Made by a program: the position numbers and the translations under genes
NCBI GenBank assembly: GCA_003150355.1
Contig: QAMJ01000003.1
Coordinates: forward strand, 1 to 38,600
Source of the DNA: Clostridiales bacterium
GTDB taxonomy: Bacteria > Bacillota > Clostridia > Oscillospirales > Oscillospiraceae
Reading direction: 5' to 3'
Length of the DNA stretch: 38,600 nt
The notes under the pieces: generated by a model
What the model was told of the DNA's origin: nothing
What the model saw: the letters and a program-made list of their open reading frames with translations, nothing else
The model's database searches: none
In this document: positions 32,875 to 38,600 of the stretch, in pieces
Numbering within the stretch: the stretch's first letter is position 1
How the letters are laid out: the number at the start of each line of letters is the position of its first letter

Positions 32875-33342
32875 TTAGGCAAGCTTCACGATAGTGAGGG
32901 TGCTGTTTGAATAGGTGACGGAGTTGCCGGTGTTGTTGCGCACCGTCAGTATCTGCCCCGCCGTGGGGCTGATGATCGCGGTGAGGGCGATGCGGTCGGA
33001 ACCTGCGGCGGTGAGCGTCTGTGCCGTTTCGGCGTAGGGGAGCGCCGTGCCGTCGAGTGCGAGCGCCGCGCCGACCGTCCCAGCAGCGGTGACTGATGCA
33101 TCGCTTGCGAAGGTCACAAGGTACTGCCCCGCTGTGAGCGTGACGCCGGTAGTACCGGAAGCGGTGATGCTGCCGGTGGAGTTGATGACGTTCGTGCCGA
33201 GCGTGATGTCTCCGCCGCTCGTAATGGCGGTCGCGTCGGTGTTATAGAGCATGGCGTTTTCATTTGTGGCAGTTGCCCCGGCAGGACCTGCCGGGCCGGT
33301 GGCACCGGTCGCACCGGTCGAGACACAGCCCTTAGGGAACGG
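32875..33342 (-). pseudogene. Collagen-like surface protein, C-terminal fragment cut by an insertion
   Basis: Open on the minus strand from 33342 to the stop at 32875, about 155 codons, with no start signal. It opens with collagen-like triplets (STGATGATGPAGPAGAT), then the globular C-terminal domain of BclA-like or C1q/TNF-like type: NENAMLYNTDATAITSGGDI, INSTGSITASGTTGVTLTAG, QYLVTFASDAS and the end VRNNTGNSVTYSNSTLTIVK. Such proteins coat spores or cells of Firmicutes, usually with long Gly-x-Thr repeats and an N-terminal anchor, which are missing. The serine recombinase gene ends seven bases upstream of this frame, so insertion of that element cut the gene. The ATG at 33252 could give a 125-residue product, but without ribosome site. 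Confidence 0.8.
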
Positions 33343-33348
33343 TCAGCC

Positions 33349-35043
33349 TCAATTAAAAGCAACGGTTTGCTCCGTTGTTTTGGTGCTGTTCAGCTCGATA
33401 TACTCCTGTATTTTGCGGAATTCGTCGGCAAATCTGAACTTTATGCTTATGCGCCCGCCCTCGTAGATATATATCGTGTCGATGAACTCGATGAGTATAT
33501 CCCGCGTGAGCCGGTCTATATTTCCGTACTGCCTGAACGCCGCAAGGCATGGGCTTTCCGTATCGAAGCCGGTTTCCAGCTCCTTTTCTTCTTTGCGCAG
33601 CTTCTCAATGGCGGCGTTGATGCTTTCAGTCTGGCGCTCGTAATCGGCTTTCATACCGCGGTACTCGCTCTGGCTTATCTCGCCGTCCTTCCAGTCCTGA
33701 TAGATCGCCTGCTTATAGCGGGATATCTTCGCAAGCTCCTTTTCCTTTTGCTCTATCGCGTCCAGTAGCCTCTTGGACTGCGTCTTTGCTGCCGGGGCGC
33801 GGTTGATATCGTCAACGAGCTTTGTGTAATCCACAGCGAGATATATCTGCTGCTGGATGGCGTACAGTACGGCCTCCTCCAATCTGTCCTGACGTATGGA
33901 GTGAATAGTGCAGGCTTTCTTGGACAGGTCGCGGTACGTCTTGCACATATAGTAGACTATGTTGCCGGAAACCTTGCGGCTCATGGCTCTTCCGCAGTCG
34001 GCACAGCGCAGGAAGCCGCTGAAGAGATACAGGTCTATCTCCTTCGGAGAGCGACGTGTATCGCGGTTCAGCGCGTTCTGAAGCTTATCAAACTTCTCTC
34101 TGCTCATTATAGCCGGGATAGCGTTTTCCGCGATGAACCATTCCTCTTCAGGGACGCGCTCCTGAATATGCACCTTATAGCTTTTCACCCGGTAGCGCCC
34201 CTGAATCAGGTCTCCGCAAAGCATACGGTCTGTCAGAATGCGGCGTATGGTGGTTCCTGCCCACAAAGGCTTTGTGCTGATGTCAAACTGCGGATTATAG
34301 TATTTCAAGCCGAGGGTCTGACGCTTATAGACTGACGGGCATGGAACATCATGGTCGTTGAGATACTCCGCAATTTTGTTCAGGCTCATTCCGTTGAGCA
34401 CCATGTCAGCCATATCGTTTATGACATCCGCGGCGACTTCATCGAGTATGAGCAGATTTTTGTTGTTCGGGTCTTTAAGCCAGCCATAAGCGGCGAACGA
34501 GCCTATGTGCTCGCCGTTGCGACGCTTCATGTCAAACACTTCCCGAACCTTCTCTGAGGTTTCAGCGCAGTGGTTTTCGTTCAGAACACCTTGGATAGGT
34601 ACGGCGATACTCCGCATGAGCTTCGGCTCTTTATAGCTGTCGAGCGGCTGATGATAAAGCGAAATGAAGCGGACGTTATAGCGCGGGAACCAGTCATCGA
34701 GATAATATCCCTGGTCGCTGTAATTTCTGAAAGAGCGCGCAAGGTCTTTGACTATGACACAGTTTACCCTGCCGCGCCTTATGTCGTTGAGCATCCGCTG
34801 AAAGTCTGCGCGTTCATCGTCCGTCGTGCCGGATATGCCGTCGTCAACATACTCGTCGACTATGCGGTATTCGTCGCCGTCGTCCATTGAAGCTATATAG
34901 TCTTCTATGATCGAGCGCTGGTTTGTGACGCTTTCGGATTCATCAAGGTGCCGTGCGTCCTCCTTCGACAGGCGTATATACACCCCTATCAACCATGTTC
35001 TTGTCCTTCTTCCGCTTACTGCGGTACGGCTATTTGCAGCCAT
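33349..35043 (-). CDS. Large serine recombinase (resolvase/TnpX-type integrase)
   Basis: 564 residues from ATG at 35043, chosen because AGGAGG lies just upstream (an ATG six codons earlier would itself contain that site). The resolvase domain has VYIRLSKED with catalytic Ser26 and the later CVIVKDLARSFRNYSDQGYY with the conserved Arg residues. The central 'recombinase' domain (about 180-300) is followed by the zinc ribbon FLRCADCGRAMSRKVSG...YYMCKTY...ACTIHSI, a coiled coil (about 430-510) and the DUF4368-type end LTRDILIEFIDTIYIYEGGR. It integrates and excises a mobile element by a Ser-linked double-strand break. It lies at the very edge of the element, touching the interrupted collagen-like gene, as expected. 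Confidence 0.95.
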   Translation of the reverse strand: MAANSRTAVSGRRTRTWLIGVYIRLSKEDARHLDESESVTNQRSIIEDYIASMDDGDEYRIVDEYVDDGISGTTDDERADFQRMLNDIRRGRVNCVIVKDLARSFRNYSDQGYYLDDWFPRYNVRFISLYHQPLDSYKEPKLMRSIAVPIQGVLNENHCAETSEKVREVFDMKRRNGEHIGSFAAYGWLKDPNNKNLLILDEVAADVINDMADMVLNGMSLNKIAEYLNDHDVPCPSVYKRQTLGLKYYNPQFDISTKPLWAGTTIRRILTDRMLCGDLIQGRYRVKSYKVHIQERVPEEEWFIAENAIPAIMSREKFDKLQNALNRDTRRSPKEIDLYLFSGFLRCADCGRAMSRKVSGNIVYYMCKTYRDLSKKACTIHSIRQDRLEEAVLYAIQQQIYLAVDYTKLVDDINRAPAAKTQSKRLLDAIEQKEKELAKISRYKQAIYQDWKDGEISQSEYRGMKADYERQTESINAAIEKLRKEEKELETGFDTESPCLAAFRQYGNIDRLTRDILIEFIDTIYIYEGGRISIKFRFADEFRKIQEYIELNSTKTTEQTVAFN

Positions 35044-35116
35044 TTTTCCTCCTTCCATCACACTACACTGTTATTATAAGCTTAATGTAAATGTGAGTCA
35101 AATTTTGCAAATGCCG

Positions 35117-35377
35117 TTATAGGCCGTTTTTCTTCCTTACAAAAAAGTCTGTCAAGTTATCCTGCAAGCTCGCGGCGTCATTGTCAAACTCAAGCTTTAC
35201 CGCTATGCCGCCGACCTTGTAGCAATAAGGGTTAAGAAGCTTTTCGCGCAGATATGCAGCCCGCGCCTCTCTCGGCAGATTCATGTTGAGCTTTACATCT
35301 TTTGCGTCGACTAAGGTTTCTGCATCCACGCTGCGTATATCTGCCGAAGCAAGTTTTTCAACGGCGTCATTGCGCAT
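35117..35377 (-). CDS. Small protein next to the recombinase, DUF6870-like
   Basis: 86 residues from ATG at 35377, six bases after GGAGGG; an ATG two codons earlier abuts the ribosome site and is less likely. The sequence (ASADIRSVDAETLVDAKDVK, then LNMNLPREARAAYLREKLLN, PYCYKVGGIAVKLEFDND) resembles the DUF6870 family, which to my recollection is found beside large serine recombinases in Clostridia. No DNA-binding motif is evident. It lies 74 bases before the recombinase on the same strand and is probably cotranscribed, so a role as accessory factor in element transfer is possible but unproven. Confidence 0.72.
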   Translation of the reverse strand: MRNDAVEKLASADIRSVDAETLVDAKDVKLNMNLPREARAAYLREKLLNPYCYKVGGIAVKLEFDNDAASLQDNLTDFFVRKKNGL

Positions 35378-35430
35378 ATTCATCCCTCCAGTTCTACATA
35401 CAGTCTATTGGCACACAGCGGATATAATGA

Positions 35431-35474
35431 GCCGCTGCCAAAAGCAAACTTGCAGCTTACCTTTGGCAGCGGTT
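35431..35474. repeat. Inverted repeat upstream of the DUF6870-like gene
   Basis: GCCGCTGCCAAA (35431-35442) and TTTGGCAGCGGT (35463-35474) form a 12-base stem with a 20-base loop. The second arm overlaps the start of the direct repeat at 35465. Confidence 0.65.
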
Positions 35475-35526
35475 CAAAAATTTTTCTCACGGTGAGAAGT
35501 ATTTTTTTGATATTCGTGTTGCAATG
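35465..35526 (+). repeat. Direct repeat copy 1 with hairpin, left of the ATPase gene
   Basis: GGCAGCGGTTCAAAAAT, then TTCTCACGGTGAGAA and a T-run, continuing to GCAATGA. It matches 37006-37064 on the other side of the ATPase gene. The hairpin (TTCTCA/TGAGAA, loop CGG, seven T after it) can act as terminator. Confidence 0.75.
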
Positions 35527-35582
35527 AGGGAAAACAGCAAAAATATTCATGCGGTTTAATGTAAAAATACGAGTAAATTTCG

Positions 35583-35611
35583 TTGATTTTTACACGAATG
35601 TTTGCTATACT
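35583..35611 (+). promoter_or_regulatory. Promoter of the AAA/DUF4143 ATPase gene
   Basis: TTGATT at 35583-35588, 17 bases, TATACT at 35606-35611, 29 bases before the ATG. Confidence 0.75.
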
Positions 35612-35640
35612 ATGTCCAGTACCTTTAAGGAGGCCTGAGC

Positions 35641-36936
35641 ATGTATAGAAAAATCATGGGCTTTTTGGAAGCGTGGAAAGATAGCGAACACCGCAAGCCC
35701 CTTATTTTGCAGGGCGCGAGGCAGGTCGGAAAAACTTATTCCATTCTGGAGTTCGGGCGCACACACTATGAAAATGTGGCCTACTTCAACTTTGAAACCA
35801 ATCCGAAGCTGAATGAGACCTTTGAAGAAAACATCAGCCCCGATTATCTCATACCGATTTTATCCCATATAGCGGGACAGACCATCGTAAGAGAAAAGAC
35901 GCTGATAGTATTCGATGAGGTGCAGCTTTGCGAAAGAGCGCTGACTTCGCTCAAATACTTTTGTGAGGACGCGCCGGAGTATCACATTATCGTTGCGGGA
36001 AGCCTGCTCGGCGTTGCGGTCAACAGGGCAAAATTCTCTTTCCCTGTCGGAAAGGTCGATATGAAAACGCTTTATCCGATGGACATGGAGGAGTTCATGC
36101 TGGCTCTCGGTGAGGACGATTTGGTGGAGCAGATAAAAAATTGCTTCAATACAGATACGCCGTTGCCCTATGCTTTGCATGATGCCGCAATGCAGCTTTA
36201 CCGTCAGTATCTTGTGGTCGGCGGTATGCCGGAGTGCGTGATGCAGTTTGCCCAGACAAAGGATTATATCCTTGTCCGCCACACGCAGGATACGATACTT
36301 GCAAGCTATCTCAACGATATGAGCAAGTATAACAACCTGAACGAGATCAAGAAAACCAGACTTGCCTACGATAACATTACTGTTCAGCTCTCAAAGAAGA
36401 ATACCCGTTTTCAGTATAAGCTTATCAAAAAAGGCGGACGGGCTTCCGAATTTGAGAATGCGATCGAATGGCTTTGCCTGTCCGGTATTGTGTCGCAGGT
36501 TTACAGGGTGGAGCAGATCAAAAAGCCGCTCGAAAATTACCGGGACATTGACGCGTTCAAGATTTATGTGTCCGACTTGGGACTGCTCTGCGCCAAGAAG
36601 GATCTGGCTGCCAATGACATTCTCTATATGGTCGAGGAGCTGAGCGACTTCAAGGGCGGCATGACGGAGAACTATGTCAATGTGCAGCTTTCCATTAACG
36701 GCTACCGTACCTACTATTGGGAGTCCGAGCGCGGAGCTGAAATTGATTTTATCATTCAGCGCGACGGTCAGCTTATCCCCATTGAGGTCAAGTCTGCCGA
36801 CAACACCAAGGCCAAGAGCTTGAAGGTCTGTATGGACACCTACAAGCCCGCTTACGCTATCAAGCTCTCCGCTAAAAATTTCGGCTTTGAAGACGACAAA
36901 AAGACCGTTCCTCTCTACGCCGCATTTTGCATCTGA
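35641..36936 (+). CDS. ATP-binding protein, AAA_14 plus DUF4143
   Basis: 431 residues. The N-terminal P-loop domain shows Walker A GARQVGKT at 25-32 and Walker B TLIVFDEVQLCERAL at about 97-110, followed by IVAGSLLGVAV. The C-terminal DUF4143 part ends in SERGAEIDFIIQRDGQLIPI EVKSA (written here in two parts), the D...E-x-K arrangement of restriction-like nuclease folds. These proteins are widespread and often multi-copy in gut anaerobes and archaea; their function is not settled. Codon use is more AT-rich than in the core genes to the left. AAGGAGG ribosome site, own promoter, own terminator. A direct hairpin repeat flanks the gene on both sides, giving it the look of a movable cassette. Confidence 0.9.
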   Translation: MYRKIMGFLEAWKDSEHRKPLILQGARQVGKTYSILEFGRTHYENVAYFNFETNPKLNETFEENISPDYLIPILSHIAGQTIVREKTLIVFDEVQLCERALTSLKYFCEDAPEYHIIVAGSLLGVAVNRAKFSFPVGKVDMKTLYPMDMEEFMLALGEDDLVEQIKNCFNTDTPLPYALHDAAMQLYRQYLVVGGMPECVMQFAQTKDYILVRHTQDTILASYLNDMSKYNNLNEIKKTRLAYDNITVQLSKKNTRFQYKLIKKGGRASEFENAIEWLCLSGIVSQVYRVEQIKKPLENYRDIDAFKIYVSDLGLLCAKKDLAANDILYMVEELSDFKGGMTENYVNVQLSINGYRTYYWESERGAEIDFIIQRDGQLIPIEVKSADNTKAKSLKVCMDTYKPAYAIKLSAKNFGFEDDKKTVPLYAAFCI

Positions 36937-36951
36937 ATAAGTATCACAGCG

Positions 36952-36986
36952 ATAACGCTCACAGAATATGTGGGCGTTATTTTTTG
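36952..36986 (+). terminator. ATPase gene terminator
   Basis: ATAACGCTCACA (36952-36963) and TGTGGGCGTTAT (36969-36980) pair over 12 bases with one wobble, loop of five, then six T. Confidence 0.9.
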
Positions 36987-37005
36987 CCATAGAACAGAAT
37001 ACACA

Positions 37006-37064
37006 GGCAGCGGTTCAAAAATACTTCTCACGGTGAGAAGTATTTTTCAACATTATGCAATGAA
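37006..37064 (+). repeat. Direct repeat copy 2 with hairpin, right of the ATPase gene
   Basis: GGCAGCGGTTCAAAAATACT followed by TCTCACGGTGAGAAGTATTT, continuing to GCAATGA, matches 35465-35526. The inner part AAAAATACTTCTCA (37017-37030) and TGAGAAGTATTTTT (37034-37047) is a perfect 14-base stem with loop CGG. Confidence 0.78.
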
Positions 37065-37093
37065 ATCCGCACATGGCACTGTGCGGATTCTTT
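37064..37093 (+). terminator. Hairpin with T-rich tail
   Basis: AATCCGCAC (37064-37072) and GTGCGGATT (37081-37089), eight-base loop, then CTTTTAT. No intact gene ends here, so it is probably left over from a lost one. Confidence 0.55.
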
Positions 37094-37449
37094 TATATCA
37101 CGAAGTGTTTTTCAAAGGCAGAAACAGACGGCGGTGGGCTAAACCGCTCCATAGGATCAACGTGCCTCCCTCCATGCTCATGGCGGGGCGCTCTACTCTG
37201 TGACGTGCAGCCAGCGCAAGTATCATAATCTCCGCAGATGCTTCATGGCCGACAGCCCTGCCAAAGGCTGCTTGCGATGATAGTGTTGTTCGCTCTGCCG
37301 GTTTCCCGGCGATCCCGGCGCACCCATTGCCCGGCTACGCATATGCGGAATGTATCTGCTCGCCCTATTCAGTTGGATATGTAAAAGGCTGTTTTGCCAG
37401 CCTGCAAAAACGCGCTTGTACAGGTGCGCTTTAACCGGCAGGCAAAAGA

Positions 37450-37468
37450 AGGGCGATTTTCTCGCCCT
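37450..37468 (+). terminator. Short GC hairpin
   Basis: AGGGCGA and TCGCCCT with loop TTTTC. It is not linked to a recognisable gene. Confidence 0.4.
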
Positions 37469-37560
37469 CCCGCGTTTATCTTATATGCGAGGCAAGAATA
37501 TCAAGAAAAACTGTGTTGGTCGGCATACGCTCAAGGTGCGATCCGGCCAGCGTATCGAGC

Positions 37561-37680
37561 ATGCTGATTATTCCGGAAAAAGAGGTTCCGGAATTTAAGC
37601 AGCTTCTTGTAGCCTATTACGAGTACAGGAGCAGTGACATTTTTCTTTTCATGAAAGAAAAATGCGTGAAGACGTTTTAA
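37561..37680 (+). pseudogene. 39-codon reading-frame fragment, unidentified
   Basis: ATG at 37561 to TAA at 37678 encodes MLIIPEKEVPEFKQLLVAYY followed by EYRSSDIFLFMKEKCVKTF. The residue mix looks like the end of a real soluble protein, and the frame stays open for about 25 codons upstream without a start or ribosome site. I do not recognise it. Confidence 0.3.
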
Positions 37681-37787
37681 CTTAGGGAACATTTTCAACT
37701 GCATTTGAGTAAAAAATTCCCTAGATACAATTCGCTCCCCAAAAGGGTACGACGATTTGGATAAACTTTTCGCAGAACCGAAAGCAT

Positions 37788-37820
37788 AAAAAATACTTCT
37801 CATCGTGAGAAGTATTTTTT
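37788..37820. repeat. Third copy of the TACTTCTCA hairpin
   Basis: AAAAAATACTTCTCA (37788-37802) and TGAGAAGTATTTTTT (37806-37820) form a perfect 15-base stem with loop TCG. Only the hairpin is shared with the copies at 35465 and 37006, not the GGCAGCGGTTC part. Confidence 0.75.
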
Positions 37821-37844
37821 GCTGGGAATATGAGCTGCTGTTTT

Positions 37845-37952
37845 TTATATGAAGGAATTAGGGTAAAAATTATAGCAGCCAGAATCGGGTGCTGTGTCGC
37901 TGCTATCGATCCAGTGCATAATATCCTTTTCAATTTTCCGCTTCAGCATCAT
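37845..37952 (-). pseudogene. N-terminal remnant of a second AAA/DUF4143-type ATPase
   Basis: The minus strand from 37952 reads MMLKRKIEKDIMHWIDSSDT then A, which looks like the conserved start of ATP-binding proteins of the kind encoded at 35641 (L-K-R-K-I-E-x-x-I-x-x-W). In an intact gene the Walker A loop would follow within about ten residues; here the frame goes on with PDSGCYNFYPNSFI and stops. So only the first ~20 codons survive. Confidence 0.45.
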
Positions 37953-38005
37953 CAGCACCGCCACATCCAATCTGTGCATTTTCCAAGAATATTATACCTC
38001 AACTA

Positions 38006-38051
38006 TGACACTTTTCCAAGAGAATGACCATGCGAAATTGACACTTTTTCC
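38006..38051 (+). repeat. Two TGACACTTTT(T)CC direct repeats
   Basis: TGACACTTTTCC at 38006-38017 and TGACACTTTTTCC at 38039-38051. Repeats of this kind occur near the ends of IS21-family elements, but no transposase reading frame is here. Confidence 0.45.
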
Positions 38052-38141
38052 GGAAGCACTAATCCACTTTGTAGCAGTCAAGAGAAGTAGACGCGAAAAA
38101 TATTTTTTTTTTCAAATGTACTGCTGCATTTTCAATCTCTT

Positions 38142-38366
38142 TTGACTCTGTCGATTACTGCAACTGAACTAAAAAGAAATCTCGGAAAGTATCCTTTGCT
38201 TGCTGCGGCAGAGGATATTTACATCACACGTAATGGAAGGGTTGTTGCCAAGCTTTCCAATCTATCAGGACAGGGGAGATACTGCCAAGTCCATGGTCGG
38301 TATTCTCCCGGATGATGGAACGCTGCTGCCAGTGAGCGCATCTGTGCGGCTCGTGATGAAGCTTAG
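38142..38366 (+). pseudogene. Broken Phd/YefM-type antitoxin gene
   Basis: From about 38151 the frame reads SITATELKRNLGKYPLLAAA then EDIYITRNGRVVAKLSN, the DNA-binding fold of Phd/YefM antitoxins. At 38262 two bases seem to be missing; the next frame continues as expected with YQDRGDTAKSMVGILPDDGT. Near 38325-38330 the frame changes again to SERICAARDEA and a stop at 38364. There is no proper start codon either (a TTG at 38142 is the only candidate). Three defects make a functional antitoxin very unlikely. No toxin frame follows before the next antitoxin gene. Confidence 0.8.
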
Positions 38367-38409
38367 TAAATTGAAAATCGTGAAAATTCGTGCGCTGTAA
38401 AAACTGCGG

Positions 38410-38438
38410 TTGAATTTTACAGCAGATTGGGGTATACT
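38410..38438 (+). promoter_or_regulatory. Promoter of the terminal antitoxin gene
   Basis: TTGAAT at 38410-38415, 17 bases, TATACT at 38433-38438, 23 bases before the ATG. Confidence 0.78.
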
Positions 38439-38461
38439 ATGAGTGAAAGGAGTTGAGCAAT

Positions 38462-38600
38462 ATGCCAAATATCAAACCCATTTCCGATCTGCGAAATTAC
38501 AGCGATGTGCTGCATGATGTGGCTGTTGGTGCTCCGGTTTTTCTGACAAAGAACGGGCGCGGCAGATATGCAATTCTCGATATGCAGGACTTTGAAAAGA
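38462..38600 (+). CDS. Type II antitoxin, Phd/YefM family (partial, runs off the window)
   Basis: 46 codons are visible. ATG at 38462 has AAAGGAG nine bases upstream. The start MPNIKPISDLRNYSDVLHDV and the following VGAPVFLTKNGRGRYAILDM are the conserved N-terminal fold of Phd/YefM antitoxins, which bind their own promoter and, through a C-terminal tail, neutralise a RelE/Doc-type toxin. The toxin-binding tail and the toxin gene should lie just beyond the window. It is the second antitoxin of this family in 350 bases; the first is broken. Confidence 0.88.
   Translation, partial: MPNIKPISDLRNYSDVLHDVAVGAPVFLTKNGRGRYAILDMQDFEK

Larger units (their letters stand above)
36937..38141. other. Gene-poor stretch with hairpins and gene remnants
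   Basis: About 1.2 kb without a convincing intact gene. It holds the ATPase terminator, two further copies of a TACTTCTCA hairpin, at least two other hairpins, a remnant of a second ATPase on the minus strand, a 39-codon fragment at 37561, a short open tail reading KGYDDLDKLFAEPKA before the hairpin at 37788, and two TGACACTTTT repeats. Base composition shifts strongly along it, as in decayed mobile DNA. Confidence 0.6.

Noticed and set aside
37350..37598. 82-codon plus-strand frame as a gene
   Set aside because: No ribosome site, odd residue mix, it runs through a hairpin, and the stretch around it is full of remnants.
35465..37820. Three hairpin copies as a CRISPR array
   Set aside because: Spacing is irregular (about 1.5 kb and 0.8 kb), the unit is a perfect terminator-like hairpin and no cas gene is present.

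Overview
The window reads as a chromosomal segment of a fairly GC-rich anaerobic Firmicute, most likely a gut Clostridia/Oscillospiraceae-type organism. This is inferred from the gene set (Rnf-type complex, pyruvate phosphate dikinase, an AbrB/SpoVT-type regulator, type III pantothenate kinase with an ECF S component, collagen-like surface protein), consensus -35/-10 promoters, strong GGAGG ribosome sites and many short hairpin terminators. No rRNA or tRNA gene was recognised.

Layout. 1-3000: end of an OmpR-type response regulator, two GNAT acetyltransferases sharing a near-duplicate leader, a broken 2Fe-2S ferredoxin fragment, an N-terminally deleted tyrosine integrase and a tiny chimeric AbrB protein. 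This is the scar of an old insertion. 3081-5580: two-gene glycosyltransferase operon (polytopic GT39-like plus GtrB/ArnC-like GT2). 5653-8289 (minus): MATE transporter, flavodoxin, and a VWA protein whose ribosome site lies inside a perfect inverted repeat. 8364-11337: DUF5058-type membrane protein, second membrane protein and M20 peptidase. 11352-16159 (minus): alpha/beta-hydrolase/acyltransferase fusion, zinc-ribbon membrane protein (DUF6320-like) and FtsH. 16227-18966: rimM, trmD fused to a GNAT domain, rsmA. 19076-21712: ppdK. 21849-24262: two exported proteins of unknown function. 24273-25778: ECF S component (probable PanT) and coaX.

25831-32866 is the most interesting block. It is one operon with a duplicated-module lipoprotein, apbE (flavin transferase) and rnfC-D-G-E-A. 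There is no rnfB. The RnfA and RnfE proteins keep only one of the four cysteines that hold the intramembrane 2Fe-2S cluster in standard Rnf/Nqr complexes. RnfG is enlarged, with two FMN-binding-like halves. This suggests a divergent flavin-relay Rnf-like complex rather than a standard ferredoxin:NAD oxidoreductase.

32875-38600 is accessory DNA. A collagen-like gene is cut at its 5' side by an element carrying a large serine recombinase, a small DUF6870-like protein, an AAA/DUF4143 ATPase flanked by direct hairpin repeats, gene remnants, a broken Phd antitoxin and the start of an intact one at the window edge.
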